Part shown: in pieces, positions 31,745 to 32,875 of the stretch | How positions within the stretch are numbered: the first letter of the stretch is position 1 | Layout of the letters: every line of letters starts with the position of its first letter | From: Thermovenabulum sp049723235 | GTDB lineage: Bacteria; Bacillota; Thermosediminibacteria; Thermosediminibacterales; Thermosediminibacteraceae | NCBI RefSeq assembly: GCF_049723235.1 | Contig: NZ_JBNARB010000023.1 | Location: forward strand, 1-32,875 | DNA: 32,875 bases | Reading direction: 5' to 3' | Notes under the pieces: model-generated | The model's input: the letters and a program-made list of their open reading frames with translations, nothing else | Database searches by the model: none | What the model was told of the DNA's origin: nothing | Position numbers and translations under genes: made by a program

Positions 31745-32278
31745 TTATATTTTTTCAACCTGGTTATATTCCAGTTCTATCGGTGTTTCCCGTCCAAAAA
31801 GCGATATTAAAACCTTTATCTTTTGTTTGTCGTGATTTACTTCTACCACCCTGCCTATCAATCCTTCAAAGGGACCGGAAATCACCTTTACATTCTGGTT
31901 AACTGCCAGGTCAATCTTTGGCTTGGGTTCTTCTATGCCCATTTGTTTTAAAATAGCCTTTACTTCCGAATCCTGAAGGGGAATTGGTTTATTACCTGTT
32001 CCCACAAATCCGGTTACTCCCGGGGTATTCCTTACCACATACCAGGAATCGTCGGTAACTACCATCTCAACGAGCACATATCCCGGGAAAATCTTTCTTT
32101 GGACCAGCTTTTTCTTGCCATTCCTTATTTCAACACTTTCTTCTACCGGGACCAGGACTCTGAAAATCTTATCCTGCATCCCCATCGATTCTACGCGTTT
32201 TTCCAGGTTTGCCTTAACCTTATTCTCATAGCCGGAATAAGTATGGATAACATACCACTTTTTTGATGCATTTTCCAA
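31745..32278 (-). CDS. nusG: Transcription termination/antitermination factor NusG
   Basis: NusG binds RNA polymerase through its N-terminal domain and Rho or ribosomal S10 through its C-terminal KOW domain. The 177-residue protein shows WYVIHTYSGYENKVKANLE, RKIFPGYVLVEM, VRNTPGVTGFVG and the KOW motif VKVISGPFEGLIGRVVEVNHDKQKIKVLISLFGRETPIEL. The start is TTG at 32278 with a GGAGGGGTA site, 16 bases after secE. Confidence 0.97.
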   Translation of the reverse strand: MENASKKWYVIHTYSGYENKVKANLEKRVESMGMQDKIFRVLVPVEESVEIRNGKKKLVQRKIFPGYVLVEMVVTDDSWYVVRNTPGVTGFVGTGNKPIPLQDSEVKAILKQMGIEEPKPKIDLAVNQNVKVISGPFEGLIGRVVEVNHDKQKIKVLISLFGRETPIELEYNQVEKI

Positions 32279-32294
32279 GGGGAAATACCCCTCC

Positions 32295-32501
32295 TTATCG
32301 GAGAATTAATTCCAGAATCTTGACAAGGAAGCTGTCCACTATCCAAATAAAAAGTCCTACCAATGCAACGGAAGTAACTACTACTATGGTAGAAGATATA
32401 AGCTCCTGTCTTGTGGGCCACGTAACTTTCTTTAATTCTGATCTCACTTCTTTAAAAAATTTCCCGCTTCTTTTCAAGAAGCCTTCTCCGCCGGCTGCCA
32501 T
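32295..32501 (-). CDS. secE: Preprotein translocase subunit SecE
   Basis: SecE clamps SecY in the membrane channel. This 68-residue protein is the short, single-helix form: an amphipathic N-terminal part with FFKEVRSELKKVTWPTRQELISSTIVV, the conserved cytoplasmic signature, then one membrane helix (VVVTSVALVGLFIWIVDSFLVKIL). ATG at 32501 lies 24 bases after rpmG, with GAGGGGG at a somewhat long spacing. Confidence 0.95.
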   Translation of the reverse strand: MAAGGEGFLKRSGKFFKEVRSELKKVTWPTRQELISSTIVVVTSVALVGLFIWIVDSFLVKILELILR

Positions 32502-32525
32502 TAAGTAAAATCCCCCTCATCCAAT

Positions 32526-32675
32526 TTACTTCGTTTCTTTATGCAGGGTGTGTTTTCCGCAGTACTTGCAGTACTTTCTCAATTCCAATCGATCGGGATC
32601 ATTTTTTTTATTTTTCTCTGTATGGTAATTCCTATGCTTGCATTCCGTGCATTCCAGCGTTATGTTTATCCGCAT
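32526..32675 (-). CDS. rpmG: 50S ribosomal protein L33, zinc-binding form
   Basis: This 49-residue protein begins MRINITLECTECKHRNY and has KYCKYCGKHTLHKE near its end. The cysteine pairs (Cys9/12 and Cys36/39) form the zinc site of the C+ L33. ATG at 32675 follows AGGAGGTGG. It is the first gene after the tuf terminator and promoter and heads rpmG-secE-nusG-rplKA. Confidence 0.95.
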   Translation of the reverse strand: MRINITLECTECKHRNYHTEKNKKNDPDRLELRKYCKYCGKHTLHKETK

Positions 32676-32738
32676 TCGGCCACCTCCTAACAAGTACGCA
32701 TCGTCAAAATATCCTATTCTACAACAGTCACTTATAAA

Positions 32739-32767
32739 AATTTATCATAATTCATTTTCTATGTCAA
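32739..32767 (-). promoter_or_regulatory. Promoter of the rpmG-secE-nusG-rplKA operon
   Basis: Perfect TTGACA (32762-32767) and TAAATT (32739-32744) with a 17-base spacer on the minus strand, directly after the tuf terminator. Confidence 0.75.
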
Positions 32768-32776
32768 TAAAAAGCA

Positions 32777-32810
32777 TAAAAATAAGGGGATTTTTCAAAA
32801 TCCCCTTATT
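32777..32810 (-). terminator. Terminator of tuf
   Basis: 14-bp stem AATAAGGGGATTTT / AAAATCCCCTTATT (32797-32810 with 32781-32794), a 2-base gap that would open to a larger loop, and a T tract on the minus strand. It lies 13 bases after the tuf stop. Confidence 0.88.
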
Positions 32811-32823
32811 CCGGTAATCTTTC

Positions 32824-32875
32824 TTATTCAATGATCTCGGTTACTACGCCGGCACCTACCGTCCTGCCACCCTCA
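32824..32875 (-). CDS. tuf: Elongation factor Tu, C-terminal end only
   Basis: Only the last 16 residues and the TAA stop are in the window: GGRTVGAGVVTEIIE, the invariant EF-Tu C-terminus (domain 3). The rest of the gene lies beyond the right edge. A tuf copy just before rpmG-secE-nusG is a common Firmicute arrangement. Confidence 0.92.
   Translation of the reverse strand, partial: EGGRTVGAGVVTEIIE

Overview
All recognisable genes in this 32.9-kb window lie on the minus strand, so transcription runs from high to low coordinates. The base composition is AT-rich, ribosome-binding sites are strong (GGAGG type), and TTG/GTG starts are common. Together with spoIIE, a NiCo-type riboswitch, an L10 leader and Bacillus-like gene orders, this points to an endospore-forming low-GC Firmicute. 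The mix (pyruvate phosphate dikinase, AmmeMemoRadiSam genes, a quinate-dehydrogenase-like/acyl-ACP-reductase-like pair) resembles thermophilic Clostridia of the Thermoanaerobacterales/Thermosediminibacterales kind. That placement is inference; no marker here fixes the genus.

Region by region, in transcription order from the right edge. (1) 32875-29304: end of tuf, then rpmG-secE-nusG-rplK-rplA, an L10-type attenuator leader, rplJ-rplL, and a perfect bidirectional terminator. rpoB does not follow rplL. (2) 29149-27274: a soluble chemotaxis-type signal transducer, a flavodoxin and a tRNA operon (fMet, Met, Glu) with its own promoter and terminator. (3) 27061-20861: spoIIE-tilS-hpt-ftsH, a classic Firmicute order, then a small DMT/YdcZ membrane protein. 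(4) 20172-15514: ppdK with a strong terminator, then a radical SAM/SPASM gene overlapping an ArsR-type regulator, with a strong promoter and a perfect inverted repeat just downstream of the -10 box. (5) 15443-12223: panT-like ECF S component, coaX, dusB and an unrecognised 320-aa protein in one tight operon. (6) 12222-9597: a small operon of an HTH regulator, a quinate-5-dehydrogenase-like protein and a homologue of cyanobacterial acyl-ACP reductase, with promoter and palindromic operator. (7) 9510-8285: a cation diffusion facilitator under a Fur-type box, a sigma-A promoter and a NiCo riboswitch with an overlapping terminator. (8) 8251-5830: a Memo/AMMECR1 fusion followed by its radical SAM partner. 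(9) 5797-1: rpmE, a DUF1385 protein, prfA, prmC, a pair of half-size chromate transporters, a threonylcarbamoyl-AMP synthase and a partial protein arginine phosphatase.

Much of the window is housekeeping: translation factors, tRNA modification (Sua5, TilS, DusB), cofactor uptake and synthesis (PanT, CoaX), proteostasis (FtsH, arginine phosphatase) and sporulation (SpoIIE). The parts most worth a second look are the acyl-ACP-reductase-like cluster, the dual metal control in front of the CDF gene, the self-regulated radical SAM/ArsR pair, the folded leaders, and the missing rplL-rpoB link. No transposase, integrase, CRISPR array or phage gene was seen. No stretch without a gene exceeds 300 bases; the longest, 17231-17529 (299 bases), holds the radical SAM promoter and operator and the ppdK terminator, with nothing recognisable between 17361 and 17470.
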